64,000 nucleotides of DNA from Brachynemurus nebulosus (taxonomy: Eukaryota; Arthropoda; Insecta; Neuroptera; Myrmeleontidae): assembly GCA_035578155.1 (NCBI GenBank), contig JAPWDM010000004.1, positions 58,450,160 through 58,514,159 of the forward strand, read 5' to 3'. Each line of letters begins with the position of its first letter. The stretch's first letter is position 1. Below are positions 23,277 to 36,600 of the stretch, in pieces. The position numbers and the translations under genes are program-made. The notes beneath the pieces were generated by a model, which searched no databases, was not told where the DNA came from, and was given only the letters and a program-made list of their open reading frames with translations.

Positions 23277-23689
23277 ATCTTATATACGCAAATCCATGGT
23301 AATTTAACATAAATAGTTCAACAGCAATAGAATATATAAAATGTAATTGGCATCTTAACATATCTAAGTGTCTTATAGAATACCAAATTTTAACATTCTG
23401 TTAAGAGAAATTTTATAGATCTCTGTACTGCTAAATAACAGTCTGTAATAATTTAATTACAGAATCAACCCATTAATTGTGTTTAGTAATATCATTTAGC
23501 ATTGATGACGATTTTTTAATTTTTTGAACTTTTGGGAATATAAAGATTTAATACTTTTTATTTTTATATATATATATTTTTTTTTTGACCTGATACTGAG
23601 TACTTATATTTATTTCTTCAATAATTTCATTGATGGCCGCATCCTGAGTTCCCTTAATTTTTAGGTATATTAAGGTTATACAAACATTA

Positions 23690-24560
23690 AATGTTATCTA
23701 TATATATAATAAAAATCAAAACTGACTGACTAACTGACTGACTGACTGATCGATCAACGCACAGCCCAAACCGCTGGACCTAGAAACGTGAAATCTTGAA
23801 CAGGGATTCCTTATATAACGTAGGTAAGCACTAAGAAGGGATTTTTGGAAATTCATCCGCTAAGTGGGTAAAATAGGGGATGAAAATTTTCATAGATACC
23901 TGTAATTTTTTTAGATGAAAATATAGAAATTTATGTTAGATTACTGGTTTGAAAATAAATTTAGTGCTTTTAAAAATTCATCCCTTAAAAGGGGATGAAA
24001 CAGGGGAAGAAACTTTAAATGACGTGAAATTTTGAACAGGGATTCCTTATATAACATAGGTGAGCACTAAGAAGGGATTTTTGGAAATTCACCCCTAAGG
24101 GGGTAAAATAGGGGATAAAAATTTTCATAGAAATTTTTTATTTTTTGAGTTAGAAATATGGAAATTGGTGTTAAGTTACTGGTTTGAACACAAAAGTTTC
24201 AGTGCTTTTAAGAATTCATCCCTTAGGGGGTTGAAACAGGAGAAGAAACTTTTAATGAGAGTCTGTCACCTAGAAACATGAAATTTTGAACAAGAATTTT
24301 TTATATAACGTAGGTGAACACTGGGAGGGGATTTTTGGAAATTCATCCCTAAGAGGGTAAAATAGGGGATGAAAATTTTCATAGAAATTTTTAATCTATT
24401 GAGTTAGAAATATGGAAATTGGTGTTAGATTACTGGTTGGAACACAAAAGTTTCAGTGCTTTTAAAAATTCATTCCTTAGGGGCTTGAAACAAGGGAACA
24501 AACTTTAAATGAAAATCGGTCGTTTTTACAATTAGAAATGTGAGAACTGATATGGTATGG
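23690..24560 (+). repeat. repeat with (CTGA)n head and three ~245-bp tandem units
   Basis: A head of ATCTATATATATAATAAAAA and (CTGA)n is followed by three direct repeats, at about 23780, 24013 and 24266. Each contains TGAAATTTTGAACAGGGATT, GGGATTTTTGGAAATTCA, GGGGATGAAAATTTTCAT and a CCCTTAGGGGG stretch. It is non-coding. It is probably a dispersed non-autonomous element; the class is not clear. Confidence 0.6.
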
Positions 24561-24617
24561 TAGGTATGCTGGTGATTTTAAAATTGTTAAAAATTCTTTT
24601 TAAAGTGTAAATCCTAA

Positions 24618-25577
24618 TCCTTATCCTAACTAATATTATAAATGCGAAACTGAGTGTTTGTTTCTTTGTTTGTTTGACTTGCTTTTACGCTTAAACGACT
24701 TAGCCAGTCAACTTGAAACTTTGCACAGACATATAGGAGACGGAGATGGTTATAAGCCATGTTTTAACCCGGCTAAATATTTCATTCTCGAGGGAAAATT
24801 TATAACAATTATGACAGTTGACTATTAAAAAGCGGATTATTGGTTTCAAACTTCGAATATTGTAAACAGAGGGGTTGGAAAAGGACATAGGCGACTTTTT
24901 ACCTTGGGATAACTCTGTTTGTTAGCAGATAGAACGATATACAGCGAAAAACCTAAAAAGTTTTTTCACCGCGAAAGTATCTTATTCCCAAGGGAAAATA
25001 TATTTAAAATGAAACAATTAAATAATGACAACTGGCTGTTTAAAAAAAATGGATTGATTTTAAACATTGCATATTGTTTACAGCGGGGATAGAAAGGAAC
25101 GCAGACTACTCTCTTCTCCGAGCAAATATCTGAATCCTGTGAGAAGGCTTATTTCCGTAGGAAAATTTTTTAAAACAATAAAAAAAGTATCATTGACTTC
25201 ATTCAAATTTTGCATATTGTTAAAACAATGTTATACATACATAGTCTACTTTTTACCTGGAGAAAACAATATATTTCTCTGGGAAAATGAATGTACATTT
25301 TATACGTTTGAACTAGATGTTATAACTTCAAAAGCCACGAGTGGAAGGGCTGAGCGGGCACCAGCACACACTACGTCGTCAAAAGTATGGGTACACCTTG
25401 AGCGAAGGTGTATCCATAATTTTGACGCGGTAATGTACTTAATGTTGTGGTACACTGCCGTGTCAAATGTAGGGGCACCTTTTGGGTCAAGATGTGCCCA
25501 TACTTCTGAGGACCTAGTGTGTGCTAAAACCCGCTTAGTCCTATTACCACGCGAGCGAAGCCGCGGGTAAATGCTAG
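24618..25577 (+). mobile_element. Helitron-like non-autonomous element, 960 bp
   Basis: It starts TCCTTATCCTAACTAATATT followed by ATAAATGCGAAA and ends GAAGCCGCGGGTAAATGCTAG with T next. The TC start, CTAG end, A/T host flanks and absence of inverted terminal repeats all fit a Helitron. A second copy lies inverted at 1973-2695. Inside, 25357-25410 and 25465-25520 form an inverted pair near the 3' end, with AAGTATGGG words, which that copy lacks. A 167-codon open frame across 25067-25570 has no domain and is probably fortuitous. Confidence 0.7.
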
Positions 25578-25759
25578 TCATATATAGTTACACAAGTTTC
25601 ACTTTCAAAAAGAACCGGAAACCATTTGTCGAAAAGAAACATTCGAGAAATTAACGAAAATCATGCTGATTTCGAAGAATGAAAACATATTGAAGAATTC
25701 CTCCAATTAACGAAAAATCATCGGAAACAGACTTCCCTATTACAACTCGGTAATTTAGT

Positions 25760-25882
25760 TTTAGCGAATTTTCAGAATGAAAATTCAGCTATTACAGCAG
25801 CTCTTATGGTAAGACCTAAGCCCGGGACTATGGCAGAAATTTGTTTTGGAGCCTCTAGAACCGGAAAATCTACTTCACTAAA

Positions 25883-25962
<80 letters not shown>

Positions 25963-26502
25963 TTATGTGTGTACGCGATAACTCTCGAACGAAACGTTTA
26001 ATGCTTATGAAATTTGGTATGCAAACTGGATTCTCGATTTGCTAGGCTAAGTTCGTTAGCCAGACACATCGGATGCCCAGAAGTTGGTTTTTGGGCACTT
26101 TTGACAAAAAGTGTCCTAAGTGCTAAAAACATTAGAATTCAAAGGTTTTTTTTATACCATTGCGAAAAGCACACGAAATTTTATTAAAAAGGTCCTCTGA
26201 GCTATACCTGTTTGTCAGCTGGTTCTCCAGAAAAATTAAAAATAATTTAAAATTCCAAAAAGCGTGGATGAGTCCATCAGCCAGATACGTTCGATCTTTA
26301 GAAGCAAAATTTTTGGCCATTTTTAGTGGCTTTTTGCAAAATTTAAATTTTTAAAAAATTAACCACTCAACCGATTTTAAAAATATTTTCACGGTTAGAT
26401 AGCTAAACTATTGTAGATAGATACAGGTTGTTATATGAAATCCGTCAGTGTCCAATCTCTGAAAATTCGCTATGTTATGCAGGTGCTGCGACAGGGGTAT
26501 TT
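25760..26502 (+). mobile_element. family T copy, complete ends
   Basis: It starts TTAGCGAATTTTCAGAATGA and holds CCTAAGCCCGGGACTATGGC, a pure TA tract (25887-25958) and GATAACTCTCGAACGAAACG. Two copies of the CAGCCAGATACGTTCGATC-type module are present, then one ~120-bp module (CAACCGATTTTAAAAATATT and GCTAAACTATTGTAGATAG). The end is AAATTCGCTATGTTATGC followed by GCGACAGGGGTAT. The first and last segments share an inverted TAGCGAATTTTC. The subterminal inverted repeats, lack of coding and internal tandem modules recall Helentron-derived (DINE-like) elements; this is inference. Confidence 0.7.
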
Positions 26503-26692
26503 ATAAATACTGACGCTTCGGCATCACTAACAATTCAAACTTAACAGGGGGTGGTCTGATAGGTTTCCTACTTCAATATGAGTATGACAATACTTTTAAA
26601 CAAAAGTTGGGGAATCAATTTGCGCAAACGTTAACAGGTATTTATCGGGTACTTTTTGGAAAAAGAGAAGGCTGTTATGTGTTAATAAAAGA

Positions 26693-26770
26693 GTTGTTAA
26701 TTAATATATTTTACACCAATTATCTTACACTAGTTGTTATTTAATATATTTTACACCAATTATCTCAGAC
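26693..26770. repeat. two tandem 40-bp units
   Basis: The string TTAATATATTTTACACCAAT plus TATCT occurs twice with a 40-base period and three differences. Confidence 0.75.
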
Positions 26771-27965
26771 TATAAAAGATTTTTCACCAATTTATTTCTT
26801 TTTACATAAATTCACGGTTTACTAATAAAAATTTGGAAAATTTTTAACTTTTTTAATTTAATAATGAAGAGAACTATTTCCAAAGAATCTTGTATTTTAA
26901 TGAAAGATATAGTTTTAAACACAAGGCTATAGTTTGTTGTTTTATTTTTTTATCTACGACTACCATGAAATTGCTTGTTTATTGTACAAAATACTATCTA
27001 AGTAAGCTACGTTTTACATACAGCCATATATCCAGCTGTATAAAAAGTGGCTCTTTACATGCATGTATACTTAAAATTCCAAAGCTTACCACACTTTTAT
27101 TAATTCTTATATGCTGCGCGGCTCTTGCGTAACTTTTTCGCTCGTGTGTAATATGCAACTTACAACCTCTAACACGTAATATACTATTTTCTCATAGTGA
27201 AAAAGTTTATACTCAATCGCACTCAACCCATTTTTTAAATATATTTATTAAGAATATTTCAGTAGCTTTCGAATAATACTAAATTTGGCTGCTTCCACTT
27301 ACGTCGCCTAAACGAAACGAAACAAAAGTCAATAATGTATAGGAATTAAAAAATATTCATAATCATTTTTCAGACAGGTCAGGCAGTAAAATTCTATCAT
27401 CTTTTTCTCACATTAGTATAAAAATATAGTATCAATAAATATTTATTTTTCATAATGCACATTTAAACTATTATTTGAACAAACTAAAGCAATATATAGG
27501 CGTAAACACACTTGATGTAATATTGGCCAACTTTTAAGTAAATTTCACTTGTGGTCAATACATCCACTTTTATGCCACCCATATTTGAAAATATTTTGAA
27601 AACGAGACGATAAAAACTGATTCTGAGCTAGAGACTGGGGTCTTAAAATATTATTACGGCGATATAAATCAACACCATACTCACTTAGAAATTACATTGT
27701 CTGAAAATACTTTGATGAATTGTTTCCAGAGCCGAAATCCATAGACATCCAGAGGTTAGACAAGTGTAGTTGCTTTTTTAAGTATAGTTAAAATCTTTAC
27801 ATGTTTATTTTCCGTTATTAGTTTTCATAATTCTTCTGTAACTCTTCTGATCTTATTTATTAAATAATATGTAGCTTTTTTTGGGAGACGGCCATATTTT
27901 GTATTGGTACAAACATACTAATATGTACTATAGGTGTATCTGAATATGATGTATATTTGCATAAT
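26771..27965. other. AT-rich intergenic DNA
   Basis: No gene or element ends recognised. Confidence 0.5.
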
Positions 27966-27973
27966 ACGTAGAT

Positions 27974-28202
27974 CAGTGGTGGATTTACCAGCAGGCTGAG
28001 TAGGCTGGAGCCTAGGGCGGCAGATTTTAGGGGCGGATAAAAGGCCGGCAAAATTTAGCATTTGAATTTTTTTTTGCTCGTCACCTAGGTACTTTTTTCA
28101 GAAAAAAGTGTTGAAAAGTTATTAGCTTTAGTTTTTTGGGATAAAGCAGGGGCGGCATCTTTTACGGAGTCTAGAGCGGCACTTCGGATAAATCCGCCAT
28201 TC
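27974..28202. mobile_element. hAT-like MITE, 229 bp
   Basis: The ends are imperfect inverted repeats (CAGTGGTGGATTTACC against GGATAAATCCGCCATTC). They are flanked by ACGTAGAT (27966-27973) and ACGTAGGT (28203-28210), an 8-bp target duplication with one mismatch. CAGTGG-type ends with 8-bp duplications define hAT elements. GGGGCGG-type words recur subterminally. There is no coding capacity. Confidence 0.75.
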
Positions 28203-28210
28203 ACGTAGGT

Positions 28211-30660
28211 ACACGTATGAAAAAATTATTCAAAACAAAATGATATTAAAATTCTCCCCAAATTATTATTAACAAAGGATCTATTTATAGAAAGTAAAAC
28301 ATATTAATTATCAATTCTTCTCTTAACACATAACAGCACTCACTTTCACCAAAAAAATACCCGATACAATTAAGGGTTACGGGTGGGGGATGAAACCCCA
28401 ATGATTTTATAACTTTAATTTTTGTATCATAATAAAAATCTTAAAAAGCCATTTACAAATTTACTATAACTATATAGCTTCCCTACCAAGGCTCTTACTA
28501 AGTTACTTAACAAAATTGAAAAGAAATCAAATTTTCTGGTGTCAATATCACATCCTCAATCCATTTCTGGGCACGAACGAAATATGGTTTGTGATTAGTT
28601 TTCATACGATCTACAATCTAGTGAAGTTTCAAAATTTTTTGAAAGATGGCAAACAAAATCTATAGAAGTTTATTGTTTTTACCTCAGACAACGAGAACCT
28701 CAAAAACTTTTTAAATTAATGACAACGATATAGTGAACACAACGACAACAGAAAAAGACTCATTCACATAGATTTATGTTTCAGACAAACTCGTAATATA
28801 GCTATCTCTCACAAGGTCTATTATCTAATATATTGAAAAGAGGTAGTAGAAATTATAATAACTTTTATATGTGACAAAATTTTTTTTTAAAAATGAGTCA
28901 TTTTCAGTTCTTATAAATAACATTATAACTAAAGCAATTTATAACCACCTAATCTTAAAATGTATTCATGAAATTTAGGGCCACGCGTATACCACAACTA
29001 ATTAAGTGTAGCAATAAAGAAGCCAATATATCAGCGGAGATTTAAAAAGACCATGACCATTCATTCCATTTATTTTAACAGCTTCTCCAGACAATTCCAA
29101 ACAGTATACCACGTGGTGGGCATTAGGAACTGGGTTCACCACTCCAAGAATTCTTGTCTAACTCGATCTGCTACATCACAAAACGGCTTCCGATCAATCA
29201 GGGGAAGATGCCGTCTTACAAGAACTTCCTCAACAGGCTCATCGACAACCAGATAATATATTCAAATAACAAACTTAGTTGCTTAAATTAACCCACGTTC
29301 TGTCCGGTATCTGCGAAACTCGTTTAACAATTCAGTAATTTGCTGCAGCTCTGATATTACCACTGGGCTGCTCAGTAATCAAAAGAGAGCGATCCACTTC
29401 TTGCCAGTTCCGAGCTTCCTTTTTATATTTCTTCCTACCACATATTGCGTGCTCACTCACAACCGAAAATGTCTAATTCATCATATGAACACAAAAATCA
29501 CTAAAACTTTCATCTATCGAGGTCATACATAACCTCAATCTAACATACAGTACATCACAATAATACCTTTGTATTTGGTTTACAAACATAAAGTTTTATT
29601 TTAAATATTTAAATAATAAAATTAACTTTTCTTATTTAGATTCGGATAGAGTTCAATGTGATAAATAATTTAGCATTGTGTACAAATTATTTTGTAATAA
29701 AAAACCAAAAAAAAAACTAGCAACTTACGTGATGTTTTTTAGCACAATCAACCAAAACATCTTTAACAACAAAACAACTTAGTTGCTTGGTCCAGACCGG
29801 TAAAAGCAAAATTCGAAAAAAAAAACGTATCAAGATCACTAGGGATGTTGTAAGGGATATATGGGGAGAGCACGAGAAAAGTCTAGTGATGCATCACATA
29901 AACCAAATTGATACTGGCCGTTGCAAGTTATAAATTTAACTTTTTTAACTAGTAAATAAACTCAAGATGGCTTATATTTAGGGGATATCGTTACCGTCCA
30001 AATTCATTTCTGTTCCAACCCATCTTAGCCTCCTGTACTTATAAAGCTATGGTTAGTAATCCGTATGAAAATTGTTTCAATAACCAGATTATTTTACATT
30101 GCATAAGATAATTACAGAATTAAATCCATTTACTAAAGGTAGTTTTCCTCGAGGTAAATTCTATTCTTTCCTCTATTCGCTGTTCTCGGATGTACATGTA
30201 TGCAGTAAATACTGGATGTTATCGTTGTTAAAATCAAAATACATTATCATAAAATTAAAATAAAGAGAAGCAAAAATGAAATAAAATGTAAGGTGTACAT
30301 GGTGTACATGTTTATCACCTATATTCGTTTTGTCTAAGCATATACATACATACATATTATTTCATAATACTATAAAGAAGCAGATAATAATAATATAGTA
30401 TCCAGAAAATACTAGGAAACTGTTAGTAGTATATATTATACATTATATCTAATATTGCCAATATAACATATTGTTCTAATAAAAACATTTAACAGAAACG
30501 TAATACTGTAATAAGTACTATAGCTGATAAAAATACTAATGTAAATGAGTAATTCAGACATTTTGAGCTACTATGGATCAAAGCAAATTATGGATCATCT
30601 TAAATGGTTCATCCTGATTAAATGGATCACACTGTATATAATCTTTATATATATATATAT
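28211..30660. other. 2.4 kb intergenic DNA with one balanced-composition patch
   Basis: Most is AT-rich and featureless. The patch at about 29040-29470 is GC-moderate. On the minus strand it gives broken open stretches (for example RRHLPLIDRKPFCDVADRVR) that look like decayed coding sequence, but I do not recognise the family. Confidence 0.4.
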
Positions 30661-30663
30661 ATA

Positions 30664-30745
30664 TATATCGCGCGTACTGTTTCTCAACCTCGTATATCAA
30701 AAACTGCATGTTTTAGGACACACAAAAAACATTAAATATTGTATT

Positions 30746-30816
<71 letters not shown>

Positions 30817-30978
30817 TTATCTGTTGATATTTATCTATATAGGTAGCCAACATCAAAGGGTGTAATTAGCATAAATCTTAAGTTCATAATGATGAAAACA
30901 CAGATTTAAATACGGTTTATTTGTGTCTCCAAAAATTGGGACTTTTCAGATACGAGGTTGAGAAAGAGTACGCGCGAT

Positions 30979-30985
<7 letters not shown>
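30664..30985. mobile_element. TIR element nested in TA tracts, ~320 bp
   Basis: The left end CGCGCGTACTGTTTCTCAAC plus CTCGTAT is matched inverted at the right (ATACGAGGTTGAGAAAGAGT plus ACGCGCG). The match continues for about 60 bp. An internal TA tract occupies 30750-30815 and (TA)n flanks both ends. TA insertion preference suggests a mariner-like MITE, but the target duplication cannot be resolved. Confidence 0.65.
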
Positions 30986-31200
<215 letters not shown>

Positions 31201-31309
31201 TAGTTACTTTTGGGGAATTTGGAGCCCTCCCTCCCTCCTGTCGACCTTTTGAGCGACCTCATGGGGGTGGGTGGAACAATATTTGGTCTCAAACCTAACG
31301 ACATCTAGT

Positions 31310-31440
31310 GAAATTTTTTCTAACCTAACTGAGCCTAACAGAACTTGACGTAACCTAACCTAACCTAACCGAACCTACCAAAATTTTTTCTAACCTAATC
31401 GAACCTAACAAAATTTTTTCTAGCCTAATCGAACCTAAGA
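31310..31440. repeat. degenerate CCTAA (TTAGG-complement) repeats
   Basis: About a dozen CCTAA or AACCTAA units occur here, including a pure run TAACCTAACCTAACCTAACC, interspersed with an AAAATTTTTTCTAACCTAA motif used two to three times. TTAGG is the usual insect telomere unit. An interstitial telomere-like tract and a simple unrelated pentamer repeat are both possible. Confidence 0.55.
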
Positions 31441-31994
31441 ATTCAAAATTACCCTAATAGATGGCCCAGCCACCTTTGAGCGCTGCTCGTCCGAATACTA
31501 ACGATTTCTATGCGTAAGTTTGATAAATTGTCAACGGATGGCACCGAAAATCCTTTTTGATAGTTAAAAGATGGCACTGCTAGTCTGAACCTCCGCGAAC
31601 TCTGTACCTTGATTCATAATTTTATTATATTTTTATCTGAAAACAGGTTTAAATTGTGAAGCGATAGCGGCGTCTCGCCTGGACTTATTTAGTATAAATT
31701 TCGCACGTAATTTTGTATAATTTGACGATGATAGAATAGTTTATTGTTTGTCCCTGTGAAATTATAATTTATTCCACATGTAATTTAGTCTGGTGACTGA
31801 GGGAAGCCGTACTTGCGAGTACGGTGAAACAACACTTCACTTTAGCCCTGGCTTCAAGCATATGCACCGGCCGCAGTAACTTCGAGTGCCCCGAGCGTCC
31901 CTTATTCCCGTATCCCTGGCGTGGGAGTCCCACGTCCCTTATTAGGCTCCGTGGAGGGTGGAGAGTGAGGTGGGGGTTTTATTGTGTTACGTGT

Positions 31995-33610
31995 ATGGGA
32001 GAGCAAAACTTAAATAAACAAGACGAGTCCGGGCTCTCCAAACCGGACGCGAACCCGGCTCCACCACCGTAAGCTGGTGTGAGCTCCGGTAGCGAGACAC
32101 GTCCCGCTACCGCGTCCAATGTACCCGCACCGCAAACAAGCGGGGCGAGTACAGAGTTCAAAAGGGGTAACCCTCCCCCCAAAAAAGGGAATTGTCGTGG
32201 GCGTCAAATTCCAATTGACGCCCCAAGAGAGCAAGTTGCAAGTTTTACGAAATTTTTAGTAATAAAACCAACGAAAGGAGACTTCAGTAAGATGAGTCCA
32301 TTCCAGTTAGCAAAATTAGTTAGAGATTTTATTGGGCATGTTAAGATGCTAAACTGTCGGGCAAAGGGTTACTCGTGGAGGCATTCTCAGCGGCACAATC
32401 CGAGCAAATCAGCAGTTTAAAGAATCTCGGGCAATACGCAGTGGAGGTGACTCCCCACGGAGTATTAAACTACTCCCGGGGCGTAATCATGCATCCCTCA
32501 CTAGCGTATTGCACCCTTGAAGAGATCGTGTCGGAGATATCTCCACAGGGGGTAATAGAAGCGAAGAGGCTTAAATTTAATAGGGGGAATAAATATCCGA
32601 ATTCCCCTCTAATCATGTTGGCATTCAATAAGACTACCTTGCCAAAAGAGGTAGTCTTAGGCCTCTTCGAAAAGATCGACGTTCGTCCGTATATTCCGGC
32701 ACCAATGAGGTGCTTTAATTGCCAGAAATACGGACATGTAAGTCAAAAATGTAGCGTCGAGCAACAGATTTGCGTCTGTGGCAGGCCGTTACATGAAGGA
32801 CGGCCATGTGACGAGCCAATCAAATGCATTAATTGTGGGGGTAATCATTCGGCCAAGTCGAGGAATTGCCCCATCTTCAAACAGGAATCAGACATCCCAA
32901 AGCTGAGGGCCCTGGAAAAGCTAAGCTATCCAGAGGCAAAACAGAAGCTTCTGGGCAACATGCCCCGTCGCTCGGCCTTGGATGGTTATGCGCGCAATGT
33001 TGCGGCCCCCGCCACAACACATGCTGAGAAGAATGGTAAAATTAAAGAAATAAAAGAAGCCATGAGACAGATGCAAGTGAACATGCAAAAAATGCAAGAG
33101 TGTCTCATGCGCTCTGTGGGTGTAGCTAGCCCTACTCCCATATCAGCCGCAGAGCCAGCCAGGGTCACTGAGGCCAAGAGGGTGCTGACAACCACCCCTC
33201 AGAAACCCATTGTGAGAACTGTGACGTCTTCTCCAAAGAAGTCACCGGAGAAATCACCGTCAGGCAGAAGACGTCACAGCGAGGGAGACAAGGAGGTGGT
33301 AAAACCAAGGTCCCCAAAAAAGGGACCCTCCACAACCATCTCGGAGGCAGAAACCATGCTGCCTCCAAAATCGACGGTGCCACTGCCACAACGACCAACG
33401 GCACCGTCCCGACGGGGCACACCCGAACGCCCGGTCACCCCCCTCCCGAGTCGCTCCACAACAACACAAGTGAGCGACTCGGACATGTCGACCGCGTCGG
33501 TGCGGACGGGGGTTAAATGCCCTACGACCGACGCATACACAAACACCTCGGGAACCGATTCGGACCAATCCGATGCCGAGGTGCGCTCGACAAAGAAAAA
33601 GAAAGGCTGA
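31995..33610 (+). pseudogene. LINE ORF1, gag-like nucleic-acid-binding protein (broken)
   Basis: This ORF would encode the RNA-binding particle protein of the element. The likely start is the ATG at 31995. An in-frame TAA follows at 32070-32072, and a frameshift near 32345-32370 moves the frame before the conserved AFSAAQSEQISSL region. Cys/His knuckles follow: RCFNCQKYGHVSQKC (CX2CX4HX4C), a variant ICVCGRPLHEGRPC and CINCGGNHSAKSRNC. A predicted coiled stretch (KIKEIKEAMRQMQVNMQKMQ) and a long Ser/Thr/Pro/Lys-rich tail ending at the TGA at 33608 complete it. Only 58 bases separate it from ORF2. Confidence 0.85.
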
Positions 33611-33668
33611 CCCAAGGGGAAACCTAGTAGCCACACTTCCTAGGGAGCAACCCTAAGTAGTAGCAAAA

Positions 33669-36600
33669 ATGGCGATCATACAATGGAACTGTAATGATGT
33701 AAAACATCATTACTGTGAATTGCAGATGCTTCTGGCTGAGCACACGCCTATGTGCGTGTGCCTTCAAGAGACCCACTTAAGGCCGGCGGAACAATTTTCA
33801 ATAAAAAATTATCATGTCCGCCGGCACAATGTACAGCCAGACATCCGGGCGAGGAAGGGTGTTGCCATCCTAATTAAGAATGGCGTCCCATTCCGGGACC
33901 ACCCGTTAAACACCCCCCTACAAGCTATTGCAATACAATTTTTAAAACCGCCCCAGTTCACAGTATGCTCGGTCTACCTACCAGACTTCGACTGGAATGT
34001 CGAATTCCTGACCGAGCTAACCTTACAGTTACCACGTCCATTTTTGTTACTAGGAGATTTTAATGCTGACAGCCCCATGTGAGGATGTAGCAAAAGAGAC
34101 GCCCGTGGAAGACTCATCGAACGTTTTCTAAATGAGTCTGAAGCGGTTTTGTTGAATTCCGGTGAAGGTACTTTTATTAATGCAAGAACCGGTGAGTTGT
34201 CGGCTATCGACTTATCAATTTGCTCGCCGGTCATTGCACACCGTTTTGAGTGGACGCTGGCATCACACTCATACGGAAGTGACCGTATTCCTATTATTTT
34301 CAATAGTACCACGCCGATGACTCCACATTCGTCTTCGCCGAGATGGCGTCTCCGTCAAGCTGCCTAGGACATGTACGTCGATTCATTCCGCACACCAGAG
34401 CTGACTGGAGACGTAGAAGCTGATGTGGAGCAAATGTCCTCCAGTGTCATTGAAGCAGCATACAAGAGTATTCCGAAGTCGTCCAGCATTCCACCCAAAC
34501 GTCGCGTACCATGGTGGAATGAAGTCGTGAGTGTAGCAGTTGCAGAGAAAAAACTGGCGTACAACGAACTCAGACGTCGCCCCACGCAGGAAAATGTGAT
34601 AGCCTACAAGCGTGCTCAAGCGTTGTAACAGAACAATAAAAGAGCAAAAGAGGCTATCATGGGAGCAATATGTTTCAGCCATTAATACCTCCACCACCAC
34701 CTCAGAGGTATGGAGAAGAGTGAGGGCCATTACTGGGAAACCCTCCCGTTCACCAATGCCTTCCCTTCTTATCGTCGACGGTCGGAACATCACTGAACGC
34801 GCGGAAATAGCTAATTGCTTAGCTAAGCACTTTGAGCGCGTCAGTGGCTCCCAGAATTATGACCCGGACTTCCTGCGGATCAAGATTGAACATGAACAAA
34901 AAGATCTTGATTTTTTCTCAGATGAATCCCTCCAGTATAACCAACCGTTTTCTATGCAACAATTACTGGAGGCGCTTCGGGCATCTGGGGACAGCTCCCC
35001 TGGACCTGATGAGATCCCCTACGCCATCATCCGGAACCTGCCTTATCCTGGTAAGTTTAGGTTGCTAGATCTGTACAACGAAATCTTTAGGCAAGGCGTT
35101 TACCCTCCGCAGTGGCGGGAAGCTACCATCATTCCGCTTCTGAAAGATGCTGAAGATTCATCGCAACTATCTAGCTACCGTCCAATATCCTTAACTTACT
35201 GTTTCAGCAAGGTATTGGAAAAAATGGTGAACAACCGTCTCGTCTGGTGGCTGGAATCCCACAGCCTTATTCCTAAACATTAATGTGGGTTCCGCCGATA
35301 CCATTCGACCACGGACCATCTTGTTCGCCTCGAGAATGCCATTTAAGACGCCTTTCTCCAACGGAAACACCTTGTGGCTGTGTTTTTCGATTTGGAGAAA
35401 GCTTATGATATGACCTGGAGGTATGGCATTCTCAAGAAGCTGCACGACTGGGGTTTAAGAGGTAACCTCCCTCAGTTCGTAAAAAGTTTCCTGACTGACC
35501 GTTCTTTTCGTTTCCGGGTAGGTGACATTGAGTCTGAGGCCCACTCCTGGGAGAATGGTGTTCCTCAAGGCTCTACCATTAGTGTCACCTTGTTTTCCAT
35601 CGCAGTTAGTCATATTGCTGCTTCAGCCCGAATTCGTCGTTGCTTGTACGTTGATGACCTCACAATCTTCTATGCAGCCGATTCCATCGACGATATTCAA
35701 CAACGGCTGCAACAAGGCATCAACGAAGTGGTGACTTCTGCAGAAGCTCTTGGTTTTCGCTTCTCTCCACAAAAAGACATCGGTGGTTCACTTCTGCAGA
35801 AAGCGCAACGCACATCCGGATCCTGTCCTCACTTTAAAAGGATCCAACCTTCAGTGCGTTGATAGCGTCAGGTTTCTAGGACTTATTTTTGACAAACAAC
35901 TTACGTAGCGCCCACACCTCCAAGCCTTAGCTGCGAGTTGTCGTAGGACAATAAAGATGCTTAAGTGCTTGGCTGGTGCATCGTGGGATGCGGGCCGGGA
36001 GTCGTTGCTTAACCTGTATCAATCGCTGGTTCTGACCAGGATTGATTACGGCAGCATTGCTTACTCCTCCGCCCGGGCGTCTCCGCTTCTACTCCTAGAT
36101 CCTGTTCACCATGCAGGCATACGACTGGCTACGGGAGCATTTCGAACGAGCCCTTCTATGAGCCTGTGCGTAGAGTCGGGTATCCCTCCACTGCGACTGA
36201 GACGTGAGCGTCTCTTGCTCAATTATGCAGCGGGGTTATATGCAACGCCTTCACATATAAACCACCCGACTCTATTCAGATACCGTTTACAGGGGCTCTA
36301 TGGTCGACGTCCCACCATAAGTCGACCAGTGGCCGTTCGAACTCAGGAGTTATTAGAGAGTCTGCACTTACAGTTCGCCAAGGTACTTCCCAAACGTCCT
36401 ATGGAAGTACCCCCTTGGCTGATCCCTAAAGTAAGGTATCGTTTCGACCTGACTGGTCTCAACAAGGAGGAGACCAGTTCATTCGAATATCGATCCCGCT
36501 TTTATGAGATCATTAGCGAACATGACTCTCTCTGCATATACACAGATGGTTCCAAAACAGCTACGGGTGTTGGAAGTGCCATCGTCATTCGTGACGATCC

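Noticed and set aside
25067..25570. 167-codon open frame
   Set aside because: It lies within a Helitron-like repeat, spans the internal inverted pair and has no domain; the homologous copy at 1973-2695 does not keep it open.
29040..29470. Possible transposase or host exon on the minus strand
   Set aside because: Only short broken open stretches are seen and I recognise no family; reported as an unresolved patch rather than a gene.
31310..33610. Telomere-specific LINE of the TRAS/SART type inserted in CCTAA repeats
   Set aside because: The LINE carries an RNase H domain and I-like motifs, and its start is not joined directly to a CCTAA tract; the proximity is not enough to claim site specificity.
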